From the NCBI GenBank assembly GCA_017591395.1, contig WEDG01002888.1, positions 1 through 64,000 on the forward strand: a stretch of 64,000 bases of DNA, given 5' to 3'. How positions within the stretch are numbered: position 1 is the first letter of the stretch; the number at the start of each line of letters is the position of its first letter. A program made the position numbers and the translations under genes. Origin of the DNA: Schistocephalus solidus (lineage: Eukaryota; Platyhelminthes; Cestoda; Diphyllobothriidea; Diphyllobothriidae). Shown here piece after piece: positions 1 through 11,540 of this stretch. Under the pieces are notes generated by a model. That model had not been told where the DNA came from. It saw only the letters and a list, made by a program, of their open reading frames with translations, and did no database searches.

Positions 1-1290
1 AGATGAAGTTGGTCGGATTAACGCCGCCTGAACTGATTTTTAGGAAGGTGTTTGACAGTGTCCCACACTAACTTCTACTTTATAATTTATCAGAAATCGA
101 AATAAGTGGAAATTTTCTAAAATCGATTGCAGATAAGCCCACATGGAGATCGCAAAACGTGTGAATCGATGCCTCGAACCCAACCCCTACCCTTTTTCTA
201 AGTATTGGCCTCCGAGGCTCTTTATTAGGGCCGATGCGCTTCTTTGTCTTCCTCAAACGACTGCGTGAACAACCTGGGTTACAGCGCCGTCATATTTGCT
301 GACGTTATGAAATTTTTTAGTGTCACTCGGTCAGACGCCGACAGGCATGCACTTCTAAAGAGGCTCGGCTGACTGATCAGCTGATTTGCTTTTTGGCTCT
401 TAAATTTACATGTTGGTAAGTATGTGGTCCTAAGGCTCCGTACCAGAAAAGACCAGAAGGATGATTCCTATCGATAACTTCTCCTTCGGCAGCCCTTTTT
501 TAATGTTGAGGAGCAGAAGAAACAGTGTTCTAATAACCTCCTCGCTTAAACCATCTCTATAGTCTCTTAAAGTAGCTTAACGCGCGACACAGGTGTTATT
601 TGCGCTCAGATGAGGATTTGTTCAGATTGATAAGGAAATAGTCAGAAAACCAAGGTGCGTTCGTTTGGCCTCGTTTGGAACATGTCATCTAGGCCTGGTG
701 TCTGTAGGTTAATAAGGACTATTCACAGCTGGAACAAGTGCATGCGAAGGCTACTAAGATGGTCAATAAACATATTAATCTGCCTTAATAAGCTAGAATG
801 GCTGAACTTTATTTGTTTCCTCTCAATTACGGGCAACTACAGCGTGTTCTCCTTCAAACCTGTTGAATTTTCAGAGGCCGAGAATGTGCCCAATATGTTA
901 ATGCTTTCTTTGAATTGGATAGGATAGACCATCTGAGGTGTCATCAATTTAAAATGCAAATTAAGTTGGTCCGTATGGACTATCAGTGGAACGCCTTTTC
1001 GCAGAGGGTCTTTGAAGCATGAAACGGGCTCTCTGACGTGACGATCCTTTCAGAAACTAATGAAAAATTGCAATACAAACTAGATACTCATTTGCTGAGG
1101 AACTACTGTATTGATTATCAAAATTGGGTTGGAAGCGGTAATTTGCACCTGGCTCACATATACTGATGACTTTGAATTAAATTTTTTGGATTTTTCTGGT
1201 TTAAAAGTTAATTATACAGCCATTTTGTGTGTGAATAGATAGCTCAAGGGCAAAAGCTTTGTTTCCTCAATAAAGTGACTTATAATGGCT
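1..1290 (+). mobile_element. CR1-like LINE family A, decayed 3' end
   Basis: The plus strand carries the C-terminal part of a non-LTR reverse transcriptase in shifting frames. Fragments near 640-1000 align with the better preserved family A copies at 2587-2922 and 58771-59181 (both minus). The open frame at 655-927 is only an out-of-frame shadow of this region. The 3' UTR at about 1230-1290 has the family A ending, including the pattern CTCAAGGGC...GCTTT...CCTCAATAAAGTGACTT, then repeats of AAGTGACTT. The element is cut by the window start. It is a pseudogene relic. Confidence 0.7.
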
Positions 1291-1424
1291 TAAGTGACTT
1301 CAATCCTCTACGAACTACAGGACGCTTAAAAAGTGGCGCGAAAATCGAAGTGAGTTGACAACTTCTTGAACTGTGATCTGCGCGAATTCGGTAGGGGCAT
1401 GACAACCAGATACAGTTTAATTCA

Positions 1425-2215
1425 GTATATATAAGGGAGATAGGCAGAGCCTTTGAAAACCCTATTTACAGATAGACACTAGCAAAACAAGCAAATGTTA
1501 CATGGCGATAGTCGTTTTAGTATATCGATCATTGCTGTCGACTAACTATATGTTTATCAATTAAAAATGCATCAAGTCTTCTTTTAAACATTTCTACGCT
1601 CAGCCTGAACAACTGAGGCTGGCAGTTTATTCCATTCGTTAATCACCCGTTGGGAAAAGAAATTGGCCCGCACTTCAAGTTTGGCGTGATTTCTTTTCAG
1701 TTTGTATTGGTGACCTCGGAGACTTGTCATGTTTGCCAATTCAAAAAGTTGGCCATCTAAAGAGCACAATCCACTCCTCTGACAAGTTTGAAGACTTAGA
1801 TCATATCCCCTCTGTATTGCCTATAAGAGAGAGGAAAAACTACAAGTCTTGCTAGGCGGCCCTCATAGGGTAGGCATTCCAATCCTTTAACTAGTTTAGT
1901 TGCCCTCCGTTGAACTTTCTCCAGCAGAGCATAGTCATGTTTCGTCCAAGGGCGCCTCGCCTGAACGCAATATTCCAACACCGGTCAGATAAATGTTCCA
2001 AACACGTGCCCAAAAAGCTCTCCGTCAAAATTAACGAAGGACCTCCTGATTGCGCCTAAAATACACAAAGTATTCTTCGCGATATTCACACAGTGCGACG
2101 ATGGTTTGCGAGTTGGTGTTATAGAACCCAAATCATGCAAAATGCTGAAATTTACGAAATATTGATAATTGCTGGCAAACTGGCATCAACGCATGGACCA
2201 AACCTTTGAAATAAT
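1425..2215 (-). mobile_element. CR1-like LINE family F, 3' end with RT C-terminus
   Basis: Two minus-strand blocks, 1796-1981 and 1584-1769, read as the end of a CR1-type reverse transcriptase protein. They contain [27 protein letters not shown], then LRGHQYKLKRN and FSQRVINEWNKLP. These are the conserved post-RT motifs of this superfamily. The 3' end at about 1430-1465 has the AGGG...TCAAAGGC-TCT-GCCT...CCCT hairpin followed by an AT-rich tail. The element is 5'-truncated near 2215 and carries at least one frameshift between the blocks. Confidence 0.75.
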
Positions 2216-2251
2216 ATTGAACAACCGTAAACGAATTAAGAACTTAAAGTC

Positions 2252-3000
2252 ACTTTAAGTCACTTTATTGAGGGAATTAGGCTTTCGCCCTTGAGCTCCC
2301 TATTCACATGCAAAAATGTCAATAGTACAAACGTTTACAGTGATAAATCTGACAAATAAAAAATGTAGGGTCATCGATATGTGTGGGCCAGGCGCAACCT
2401 GCCACTGTTTACACAATCTTCATTTTATTGACAATAGTTTCTCAAAAAATGAGTATCTAGTTTGAATTTAAATGTGTCAACAGTTTCTGAAAGGACCACC
2501 TCGTCAGGTAGTTCGTTCCATGCTCCAACGACCCTCTGCGAAAAGGCGTTCCGACGGATGTCCGTGTCGACAAACTTCCTCTGCAGTTAAAAGGGATGAC
2601 CCCGCAGATGTTCCGTCCCAGCCAATTCGAAGAAGTCAGCAAATTCTAGGGCACACTTGCGGCCTCTGACAATCGGGTTGGTTTGGATGAGGTCAACACG
2701 TAGGTGCCTGTAATTGAGTGGAAACAAATCACGTTCAACCAGTCTGGCTTCGTTAGGCAGATGACTAAGATTCTTGACCATCTTCGTAGCCCTCGCCTGC
2801 ACTTGTTCCAGCTGTAGATAATCCTTCTTAAACCACGGACGCCAGGCCTGGACGGCATATTCCAGGTGAGATCGAACAAATGCCCCGTAGGTTTTTCGGA
2901 AGAGTTCCTTATCGATCTGCACAACTCCACGACTGAGCGCAAATAGGACCTGTGTAGCGCGTTAAGCTGCCTTTAAACACTGTGAAGATGGTTTAAGTGA
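2252..3000 (-). mobile_element. CR1-like LINE family A, 3' end
   Basis: The minus-strand block 2587-2922 encodes the RT C-terminal region: FRKTYGAFVRSHLEYAVQAW, LEQVQARATKMVKNL and FPLNYRHLRVDLI. A second block at 2457-2642 continues to the C-terminus after a frameshift. The 3' UTR ends at 2252 with a clean stem-loop (2271-2301) and two AAGTGACTT repeats. The element is 5'-truncated close to 3000. The copy at 58640-61820 is the same family. Confidence 0.8.
2271..2301 (-). other. 3'-terminal stem-loop, LINE A
   Basis: AGGGA...GGGC-GAAA-GCCT...TCCCT: inner stem with a GNRA-type loop and outer five-base stem, followed by the tandem tail. Confidence 0.6.
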
Positions 3001-3889
3001 GGAGTTTATTAGAACACGGAGGTGTAAAGAGTAATATAACTTTGCTGAGGAATACTAAATTATTTAAAAAGTTTCAAATTCTTAAAGCGTTCAAAATCTT
3101 AGTAAATGCGAAAAAATATTTAAATCGAATCTTCAGGTGATAGAGAAAGCATACCGTTTTGAATATTAGGAGAACTGTCCTTTCACCAAATTTCTTTATA
3201 TGTATTTCACCGGGAAATATATGTGGACTTAACCCTTTACCACAGTCACGTCAATGTCAAAATTTTGAATTTTTATCCGTTTTCTGATTTCCCTTATAAA
3301 ATTGATGCACTTTTGTTGAAAATATAAGAATTCACTTTTCGCTTTATCCTGGAGCGTATTTTGTTAATTTTTTTTACTTAAGTGCAACTTTCTATGACTG
3401 CAAATCCACAACAGAGTATCTTAACATTTAATAAGACTGTGAAAATTGCTAATCTTCTATCCATTTCGTTTCGAAGTTCCGGATTATCAGAAACTATTTT
3501 ATACAAAAAGTATCTTATCATCTGCTTCCAATCTAACCCTTTTTTCTGTAGTCCATCTCCACTCTGCTGGCACATGGCCCCATCCTAGGGGGTTCTTTGG
3601 TGGGGCTAGGCGGGTCTGTGACCTCACGTACTTTGGAGCATATTAATCTGGGTTAGAAGACTCGAAGCCGGTCTCTGCTTCGTGTTTCGCGTTAACTCTA
3701 GCCCCAATCTCCCACGAATAAACGCTCTCACTCCAGTAGATTGACCATAGGCCACTCGTAATTCCTCCCTCATAATTTCACCACCCCTTAGCTCCACAAC
3801 TAACCGTCCTCAGTTTTTTGCCTCCAAATATGCTTTCATATGGAATAATCTTCCACTGGAAATTATGTTGTAGTCTACATTAGCTATTT
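3001..3889. other. No assigned gene; one open frame of unknown origin
   Basis: Nothing here matches the LINE families around it. A 65-codon minus-strand frame at 3378-3575 has fairly protein-like composition (for example WKQMIRYFLYKIVSDNPELR). It has no start context, splice signals or recognisable domain. It may be a LINE ORF1 fragment or chance. The rest is AT-rich. Confidence 0.3.
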
Positions 3890-3964
3890 TCAAAACCAAA
3901 TTACGCAAACATTTAACTTCGAAAGATATAAAGTCCTTATTGTCTGTTTCCTTCCCAAACTCGC

Positions 3965-4082
3965 AACTTTTGGATGTGGGAGTACTCCCTTTATTCTCAG
4001 CTCCAGAAGAGAACGGAAGGCAAGCGAAATATATGGAAGGCCGATTTCAACGCGACGAAGAAAGAACTGATGTCCGTGCAAT
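3965..4082 (+). repeat. Inverted family A endonuclease fragment
   Basis: On the plus strand this reads MWEYSLYSQ...KRNIWKADFNATKKELMS. The same endonuclease C-terminal stretch is found in the opposite orientation at about 4475-4580. At about 4082 it joins directly to minus-strand family A sequence from further downstream in the element (the EN-RT linker). The orientation therefore flips inside one element. Confidence 0.6.
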
Positions 4083-4438
4083 TTTCAACGACTTCAACAC
4101 CATTCCCATCCATGAGTACTGCTACGGGGTCCTTGTTTTTAGTCGGCTATGGATATAATGGAATAAAATTTTTGGTTTATATTCAGCCTGTTGAATAATT
4201 ATTGATTCATAGTTCTTCCTTGCCTGACGGATCATTCTTTTTACAGCGTTTCTTTGATGACGAAATTCTTTGAGATGATCTGCTAACCCTGTTTGCCTAA
4301 ATACCTTCCATTTTTTATTCTTCTTCTTTAGCTGCCTGTTAAGTTCTCTTGTTAACAAGGCGGGGTGACTTTTCTTTTTTTGCACCTTCACTGGACAAAT
4401 CGTTCAATCAGATCGAGTGAGACTGTCTTAAATGATCG

Positions 4439-5154
4439 CTAGTCATCCTCTGGATTCCCTTTAAGCAAACAATCCCATCTCATAGACATCAGTTCTTTCC
4501 TCATCGCGTTAAAATCAGCCTTCCATATATTTCGCTTGCATTTCGTTCCATTCTGGCGCTGAGAATTAAGTGAGTAATCCCACATCAGCGTACTATGGTC
4601 ACTCTTACCGAGGGGTGCAGTAGAATACACTTCATAAATGCTAGAGAAGTCCTTCGTAAATACTTGGTCCAGGCAATTTGCTCTCTGGTTCTCTATAAAT
4701 CTCGTTGGAATGTTAACCTTCTGTACTAGAGGTTGGTCGAGAGTGAGATCCATTAGCTTGTGGCCGAAGGAAGTTGGTGCACCATCAACTGTCAGATTAA
4801 CCCAGTCTACTATAGGTGCATTGAAATCTCCAGCAATAAGCACCTCCTGGTGACTTGCTACTTCCTTGAGCAAATGGAGGAGGGACTCATCAGCTGCACT
4901 TGGAATGTTCGGTGATCTGTAGATCGTCAAGAATTGTAGGTTCTGTGAACACTCCTTTTTAATCTTTATCCAGAGAAATTCATATTCAAGGAAGATGGAG
5001 TGTGCTCTTTCGACTGCCGAGATTCCTGTCCTAACATATACGGCCACTCCTCCTCCCTTTCTATTTTCTCGGTCTTTTCGAAAAAGTTGGTATCCATCAA
5101 TCGAAACCTCGCTATCCGCGATTTCGGCTTTGAGCCACGTTTCCGTAATGGCAA
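4439..5154 (-). pseudogene. LINE family A endonuclease domain
   Basis: The 202-codon block 4439-5047 is an exonuclease-endonuclease-phosphatase fold domain of a non-LTR element. It shows LTIYRSPNIPSAADESLLHL, VLIAGDFNAPIVDW with the catalytic GDFN, and APLGKSDHSTLMW with the catalytic SDH. The N-terminal part sits in a second frame (4966-5154), so at least one frameshift separates them. In the element this domain nicks target DNA to start target-primed reverse transcription. Confidence 0.75.
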
Positions 5155-5433
5155 CGATATCGGGGGTTCTGTCTGATACTAATGCTTTGAGTTCATCTAC
5201 TTTCGATAGGAGACTCTAAGCATTGGTATACAAACATCTCAATTTAGACTGGGTAACTCCTCCATAAAGACTTCTGCGCATTTCGCGCGATTGAATACTA
5301 GAGTCTGTCATTGTTTACCGAGATGAACTGGTGTCCATCCCGCCGACGCTGTGTTCTGATGAGTGGTCGTCATCCGAGTTCTGGAGCGCCTTCTTTGTAT
5401 TATTCAAGCTCTGTACAGTTGGGTACATCGTAT

Positions 5434-6144
5434 TTAGTGTCCTCCGTCTCGGCAAGAATCCACCTTGATTATGTACGGGGTCTGCCATAAGAAAGACCTC
5501 TTTATCACTTTTATTTCCCCGTCCTTTATTTGGAGCCATTTTTCCCCCTGCTTGGTCCTCCTCTTCAGTTCTGCTCTCAGCATCCTCATTTTGTACCTTT
5601 CCTTGGGTTCGTAATCCACCTGAAAAAACACATCCCTGTGTGAGCTTCGGAGAGCCGTTCTCCATTCTAGGAGGCGTGAAGCCTGAACATCATTTTCAAG
5701 AATGACTTTAAGAGGCCTTGGTGATGATAGTTCATGTGAAACATCCGCTTTTCCTAAACGGAATGCTTTGTGCACTGTTACGCATTCGCCATCTCGAAGA
5801 ATCGAATATGAGTATTCACGGAAAAGACTGAGGTCATGTTCTATCCTTTCCTTTGCAATCAGAGAAGTGGACTTGGGAACCCCTTTAATAACGAGATTTC
5901 GTTTTCGGTCGAAATGTATGTTTGGTGACTTTGAGTTCAGATTTGTTGATAGAGCATCAGTATTAGGAAGAATGCTACTCTGGTTGACGATGTTATTTTC
6001 GTCAGTATGAGCAAATATTCCTAAAGTTAATGGCAAACCCCTTTTGGAAACTTTGCCAATTGGTCCTCCACTTGCTCCTGTATAACCAACAGAGGATTGC
6101 ACTTGAGCATCTATTGGTAAGAACGAGCTTTTTCCGGAATTCAA
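5434..6144 (-). CDS. LINE family A ORF1 protein, partial
   Basis: This is an open frame of 236 codons. The central part, with NLVIKGVPKS, VTVHKAFRLGKAD, RPLKVILEN and YEPKERYKMRMLRAELKRR, resembles the nucleic-acid-binding ORF1 proteins that precede ORF2 in CR1-like elements (family knowledge). Related motifs occur in family B at 57478-57717 (YTMQKAFRLGKADPSRD). The basic C-terminal stretch fits RNA binding. The frame is likely N-terminally incomplete, because ORF1-like residues continue upstream to about 6500 in other frames. It lies immediately 5' of the endonuclease ORF. The function is chaperone-like by analogy only. Confidence 0.6.
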   Translation of the reverse strand: MNSGKSSFLPIDAQVQSSVGYTGASGGPIGKVSKRGLPLTLGIFAHTDENNIVNQSSILPNTDALSTNLNSKSPNIHFDRKRNLVIKGVPKSTSLIAKERIEHDLSLFREYSYSILRDGECVTVHKAFRLGKADVSHELSSPRPLKVILENDVQASRLLEWRTALRSSHRDVFFQVDYEPKERYKMRMLRAELKRRTKQGEKWLQIKDGEIKVIKRSFLWQTPYIIKVDSCRDGGH

Positions 6145-6520
6145 ATCACTTTTCGGTGAAAACTTCTTGGCCCTTTTCGACTTCGAATTCTTCGTCTTAG
6201 GTGCTTCAAATTTGACGTGCTTTTCAACTTCACCTTTTTTGTATCATTCAGCGACGATGCCGCATATGTTTGTGTATCCAGCACATTTCTGCTTCTGTCT
6301 AATCTCGATGACAGTAGTAAGGTGCATGAGTTGGTTTGATTTCCCTTTTGAAGCTCTGTAGACGCAATGTCTTTAAGCTCTAAATGAGATATTCTTGAGG
6401 AAGCAATATTTGCATACGCTATTTCTTTGGTTGGAATTCTCGTTGCTGCGGGTGTTTTTTTCCAGGTGAACTTTGAACCTTCTCTTTGAGATCGGCCATT
6501 TCTTGTCCAGCAATCGAACT

Positions 6521-7845
6521 TTATTTAATTTCAGGAAGGTAGAAATTATAAGAAATAAAGCCGCAAATCTGAGCAGCTTTGGCCGTAATTCTATCGGCAT
6601 GAGGCGAAATATCTAATTTATTGGTGTAGCTTAAGCCCAAGTCCTTGATGAAGGAACATTCAATCATATGGCAACCTTCAAAGATAAGAGGTTGCGGCAG
6701 CCTTACAGGCCCAAAACTCATGTAGCGACACTTAGTAGGTGAGAACTCCATTAGCCATGTGGAGCTCCAGGCCGAAAGAGCGTCTAAATCTGAATGAATT
6801 TGTTCTAGGCACCGTTCGGTTGTAGAGTTAGAGAAGGAATACACGCATTTGAGATCATCAGCATAAATAAAAGATTGAGAATGTTTAACTATCGATGAAA
6901 TATCATTTATATACAGTAAGAACAGCAAAGGACCTAATACGGTACCTTGAAGGACACCACTAACAATCGGAGTAGCACTTGAGTATGAGGACCCTACGAA
7001 AACGTTTTGTTTTCGATCATTTAGGTATGATCAAATAAAGTCAGTAAGGGGACTACGAAATCCTTTAGCTTCTAGTTTAGCTAGAAGTCGTTTATGAGGC
7101 ACCTTATCGAATGCCTTACTAAGATCAAAATAGATAACTACTACAGATAGATGATCATTACGAAGAGAGGTTAGTAGATTTAGAAAAGACATGTGGCAGG
7201 TTTCACAAGAGCGGTCCGGTAAGAAGCCATGTTGGGAAAAGTTGATAATTTTATTGCTTATGCAAAAATCCGTGATTTGTTTTGCAATTAGTTTTTCGAA
7301 GAGTTTAGCAAGAGAGGGCGTTTTATGAACACCGCGATAGTTATGAATGTCCGAGCGGGAACATGATTTAAAAACTGGTATTATAATGGAAGTTTTCCAA
7401 TAATCGGGGAAGAAACCATTTTCGAGAAATCCTGAGAATAATTTGCTTAGTAAAGGTGGAAAATCCCTTAACTGTTTAATAAGTGAGTTTGGAATGTTAT
7501 CAGTTCCAACTGAATGTGAATTTTTTAGGTGAGCTATTTCTTTTTGAATACATGAAGGTGAGTAATTAATAGTTGTTAGAAGCGAATTTGAAAGCAGAGG
7601 AATTGTGGGAGTGGGGCTAGTTTCAGTGGTAAAGTGGTTGGCAAAAAACGAGTTTAACAATTCTGCTTTGCCCAAATCATCTGTAACAAATTTTCTGTTA
7701 CAGTCGGGTAAGGGCGGAGTGACATTCAGACGCTAAGCCGATGACCGAACATGAAAGATTTGAGCAACAAATTTGGATGAATTGGCATCACTTAGTGCCC
7801 GAGACTCCCTACGCTTATTTCGCGCGAGCCTTATTATTATTATTA
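6521..7845 (-). pseudogene. LINE family E reverse transcriptase
   Basis: 7031-7675 encodes RT fingers and palm: SVGTDNIPNSLIKQL, FKSCSRSDIHNYRGV, NFSQHGFLPDRSCETC and the catalytic-A motif VIYFDLSKAFDKVPHKRLL. 6521-6928 continues with LFLLYINDISS and the active-site IYADDLK, then FSPTKCRYMSFG. A frameshift or stop lies between the two blocks (about 6930-7030). The coding sequence breaks off at FYLPEIK near 6530, so thumb and C-terminal parts are absent. Confidence 0.75.
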
Positions 7846-9467
7846 TTATTTTATTTATTGCCAGTTTACAGGCAAGGTCAAAAGGGATATATACAGTAAG
7901 GGGTCCAGCTGACAGTGAAAAAAACTCCTGATCGTTCTTTAAGGTATTTTCAGTAGAAAAAAACTGCAGCTTGTTGAACAGATTAAAAGTTTAGGACAGG
8001 GAAGTGTTGACACAGGTGCACAGTGTAGTACTTCTCCTTTCGGTGTTGTGGATCTGGTCTTCTGTACTAGCAGCAAGTATGCCGGCGAGCGGCTGCTAGC
8101 TGTAGACTGAGGAATAACCCGATTACGGACTGCAGAGCCAGCAATATTGCCTTCAGCATGAAGTCCGGCATAGGATTCAGAGTCCGTGGACGCCATCAGA
8201 ACGGAAAAGAGCTTCCAGAGAATCAGCACCCAAAAATTCGCGGAAGGTGTCCTGAATGTAGAAAACTAGTGACAGCTCGCGTAAAACAAAGGATAGTTTT
8301 GCTGAATTTTTAATACTTCTGGGTAGTTTATTCCAGATTGCTATAGCGTTTACCGAAAAAAACTGACGGTATTTAACGGTGCGTGCCAAAGGAAAATATA
8401 AGAATACATCTCTATGATTGGTGCGCCGACAGTGGTCGAGCTGCCTCAGGGATGTAAGGGGGTTAATGGTAAAACCGTTTAAAAGCTTGAACAGTAAAAA
8501 TAGTCCCTTCTGTAATCTACGAAGCCACAACGGGTCGAGGCTTGTAAGCTCACAGCGTTGTTGGTAGGACAAGTTTCTGTGCTCTGAAGTAATAACTCTT
8601 TTAGTAAAGAAGTGCTGGACTGATTCTATCTTCCTCCGTTCACTCGCGTGCAGAAGGCTAAATAGAAACGAGCAGTATTCCAGACTAGGTCTGACATACA
8701 TTTTATAAAGGCTGGTCCTAATATTGAGGGTTTTAAAATTTCTGAGAATAAACCCAGTGGTTTGTCGTGCTTTAGAGACAATCAGGGCACAGTGCTCTGA
8801 CAGGTTAAGACTACTAGAATATGATATGCCCAGATCCGTTATAAACCCGGGCACTTTTATGTCATGACCGTCTATGCTTAGATGAGGCTGATGGTTGTCA
8901 CAACTAACCATAACGGAGCATTTGTGCCAAGAGAGCGAAAGGCGCCATGTGCGACACCACTGAGCGAAGGCTTGAAGATCCTTTTTTAAGAGCTCAAGCA
9001 TAATGTGGCGATCGACCGGTTTATAACGATAGGCAACTTTTTAAAATCATCAGCGTACATAAAGGGCCTACCATACTGAAAACAATCAGGAACATCGTTC
9101 ACAAAAAGGCAAAATAGAAGCGGGCCGAGTACACTACCCTGAATAACGCCACTCCTCACGTGCGTGGGGTTGGAGATAACATCGGAAAGTTTTACCCGTT
9201 GTGCGCGATCATTCAAATAGGAGGATATTAAGTTCAGAAGCTTGTTACCTATGCCGAAGGAGGTAAGTTTCAGCAGGAGGAGATCGTGGTCAACACGATC
9301 AAAAGCCTTCGTGAAGTCGAAATAAACGGTGTAAATTGCAAAACCACTATCTCTAGATTGTAGCACATGATCAAAGTAAGAGAGCTGGCAGGTGTCACAA
9401 GATCTTTTTTCGAGAAACCCATGCTGAGCCGCATTAAGTAGGTTATTCTCTGTTAGGTGCTCGATGC
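7846..9467 (-). mobile_element. LINE family C copy 1, 5'-truncated insertion
   Basis: This is a 1.6-kb 3' fragment inserted inside family E. 8986-9366 encodes VYFDFTKAFDRVDHDLLLLK, GVIQGSVLGPLLF and the MYADDFKK active site. 8177-9001 encodes the RT C-terminus with MYVRPSLEYCSFLF, RRKIESVQHFFTKR and NAIAIWNKLPRSIK. The 3' UTR ends with a TTGCC-TGTAAACT-GGCAA hairpin and an (AAT)n tail at 7846-7860. It is almost identical to 12541-14160. Where the two copies part company (9467), copy 1 reverts to family E sequence. Confidence 0.8.
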
Positions 9468-10424
9468 TAATTCAAATATTTGTGCAATCCTTAAATGAAC
9501 TGACAAAGAGCTTTTAGATGAATCTTTAAGTTGCTTTCGTAATTTTTTAAGTCTGTTCTGGAGAAAATGCGGAACAGTAGAGGATGCTGTATGTGAATTA
9601 AAAATCTTAAACGGGATAAAAGCCTGGATTTTTTCTGTGAGGCTGTGCAATAGCTCACGGAAAAAGTTTAGATCGTTGATTGAGAATATGCAATGCCAAT
9701 CTAGAGTGCTTACGTAATTATTTACTATTTCATGGTTTATGTTAGCAAAGTCGAGGTAATTGCATTTAACCTCAGGCTTCGTAAGAATGGGAACTGGAAA
9801 ACAACAGTGAATTATTGCGTTATCACTTGTAAATAGATCATGATGAAAATTCATAAAGAGAGGGTGGACATCGTATGTAAAAATTAAATCTAAAGTGTTG
9901 TTATTTCTAGTAACTGATCTGACCAGTTGGGACATGTTTGAAAAAGTTAATAGTATCGACCAATTTCTGATGTTTAGGCGGAGAGGAATTGGCCTGCCAG
10001 TCAATGTCTGGCAGATTAAAAATCGCCTACGATTATTTTGACATCAAACTGAGTGTCTGCAACTTTTTCAAATAGTTCACAGAGCTCGCTTCCATTGCCA
10101 GAATAGCACGGAGGATTATAGACACAGCCAATTACCGCTTTTTTATTGTGCGGGAGGATGACTGAAGCAAAGCATACATTTCCAGAAAAAGACGAAATGT
10201 TCAGATGAAAAAGGGAAATGTACAAAGGATGACTTAATATAAAGGAGGCAACCACCGCCACGTTTTTCAGCGCGTTCTTGTCGGTACAAATTGAAATTAT
10301 CTATAGCAAGCGTCGAGTCCGAAATAAGAGAGTGAGCCCAGGATTCAGTGATGCACAGCACATCTGGATCAAGCTCAAAGGTTACTGTTCTAAGCTCAGC
10401 CATCTTATTTACAACTGACCTCAC
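9453..10424 (-). pseudogene. LINE family E endonuclease domain
   Basis: Three consecutive frames make up an endonuclease. 10143-10424 has SVVNKMAELRTVTFELDPDV and CITESW (catalytic E). 10016-10261 has IGCVYNPPCYSGN and ends at the catalytic VGDF. 9453-10004 has the NTLDLIF block, TSDNAIIH in place of the usual SDH, and the basic linker RLKKLRKQLKD. The final residues of the last frame run into the inserted family C sequence. Confidence 0.65.
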
Positions 10425-10700
10425 ATTGAGTGAAACTAAGTTGAGCGTATTCCTGAGCGGCAGGTTACGCTCATCAGTATTTATAAAAAGGATAATTTGG
10501 TGGCGGAGAAGAAAACTGGAAAGAAGAAACGAAAGGTGGGAAACAAAATTGCTCTGGTCTACAATTTGTAGAAATGTTACTGTTAAGAGAACTGAGATTA
10601 TTGTACAGTGGCATATTTGGATGAAAACCTTGGAAGGAAAGGCTATATTGTGGCGTTTGAAAGATAGGGGGTGGCATAGAAATGAGATTTTTGAGGGACG

Positions 10701-11540
10701 TTAGCAAAATTGGCGTAAAACGTGCATTTGAAAAAGGAATAAATGATTTCGAAAAAAACTGGTAGCATAATTAGAAGCGTTAAATATTTGTGGATTTCGG
10801 ACAATTTTCGGGTTGGGAAAGATACTAACGTCAGCGTTCGCAGCTGTTGTAGATGCTGAGGGGTTAGCAGGTTTCACATCGGTAATGCCATTGCTGATTT
10901 TAAAGCCTGGATTAGCCACAGATTTAGATTTACTAGGAGTTTTCTTAGGGTTAGTAGATTTGGCAGGTATAGCCGGCATGGTTTGCTTGGGATGAGAAAG
11001 AAGTGGAGTTGACACAATTTCCCTCAAACCAGAAACAAGGTTAACGGGTGAAGATTCAGCTGGAATCGAAATTCCTGTCGATCCGGAGGGCCGTGGGCTT
11101 GCTTTAGCTACAGGAAAAACCTCTGAGATAACTTTTGGTATTGAAGGGGTAGACCAAGGCTTCTTGTTTGCTAATGAGGGTGAAACCCGACGTTCCATTG
11201 GGGTTTTATCCCTACCGATAAACAAATTGTTTTTTCAAATATTGAGCTGAGTGCTCATGCCTAGAGAAAATAAGGTCAACTTCAATCGCTGAAAAACGTT
11301 TGACCAGAATAGGAGGGTTTTTTTACTACGGGAAGATAACCTTTTAGCTTCAGCGACTTTTAAAGTTAAAGCCGCACGAGTAAAGGAAATGAAATGCAAC
11401 GTCCAGGGGATTTTTACTCTTGGGAACGTTTTTTTAAAAAGAAAATTGAAACTTCTTTTATGTCGGTCAAGTGACTCAGTACTGACCATGTTTATAAAAG
11501 GCTCTAGTTTCACGCATTGTTGAGAAGTGAGTGAAGACAA
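10701..11540 (-). pseudogene. LINE family E ORF1-like region
   Basis: There are two adjacent minus-strand blocks, 11235-11540 and 10701-11225. The first is basic and leucine-rich (for example TLKVAEAKRLSSRSKKTLLF). The second is rich in Pro, Ser and Lys (NPKKTPSKSKSVANP). They lie just upstream of the family E endonuclease, where ORF1 is expected. No RRM, zinc knuckle or coiled coil is evident, so ORF1 is inferred from position only. A third, proline-rich block (10474-10707) links to the endonuclease. Confidence 0.45.

Larger units (their letters stand above)
4083..6530 (-). mobile_element. CR1-like LINE family A, 5' half
   Basis: In minus-strand order this holds ORF1 (to 5434), the start of ORF2 with an apurinic endonuclease domain (5154-4439), and the EN-RT linker (4391-4122, containing WKVFRQTGLADHLKEFR and ILFHYIHSRLK). 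The RT domain is missing because the element breaks at 4082. ORF1 sequence extends up to about 6530, where it abuts the 3'-truncated family E element. The long copy at 58640-61820 supplies the missing downstream half of the same family. Confidence 0.75.

Noticed and set aside
655..927. 90-codon plus-strand open frame
   Set aside because: It is the out-of-frame shadow of the LINE A RT C-terminus. The same shadow appears at 2646-2942 on the minus strand.
7846..9480. Clean target-site duplication around LINE C copy 1
   Set aside because: Only two to three bases agree at the junctions, so no duplication can be claimed.
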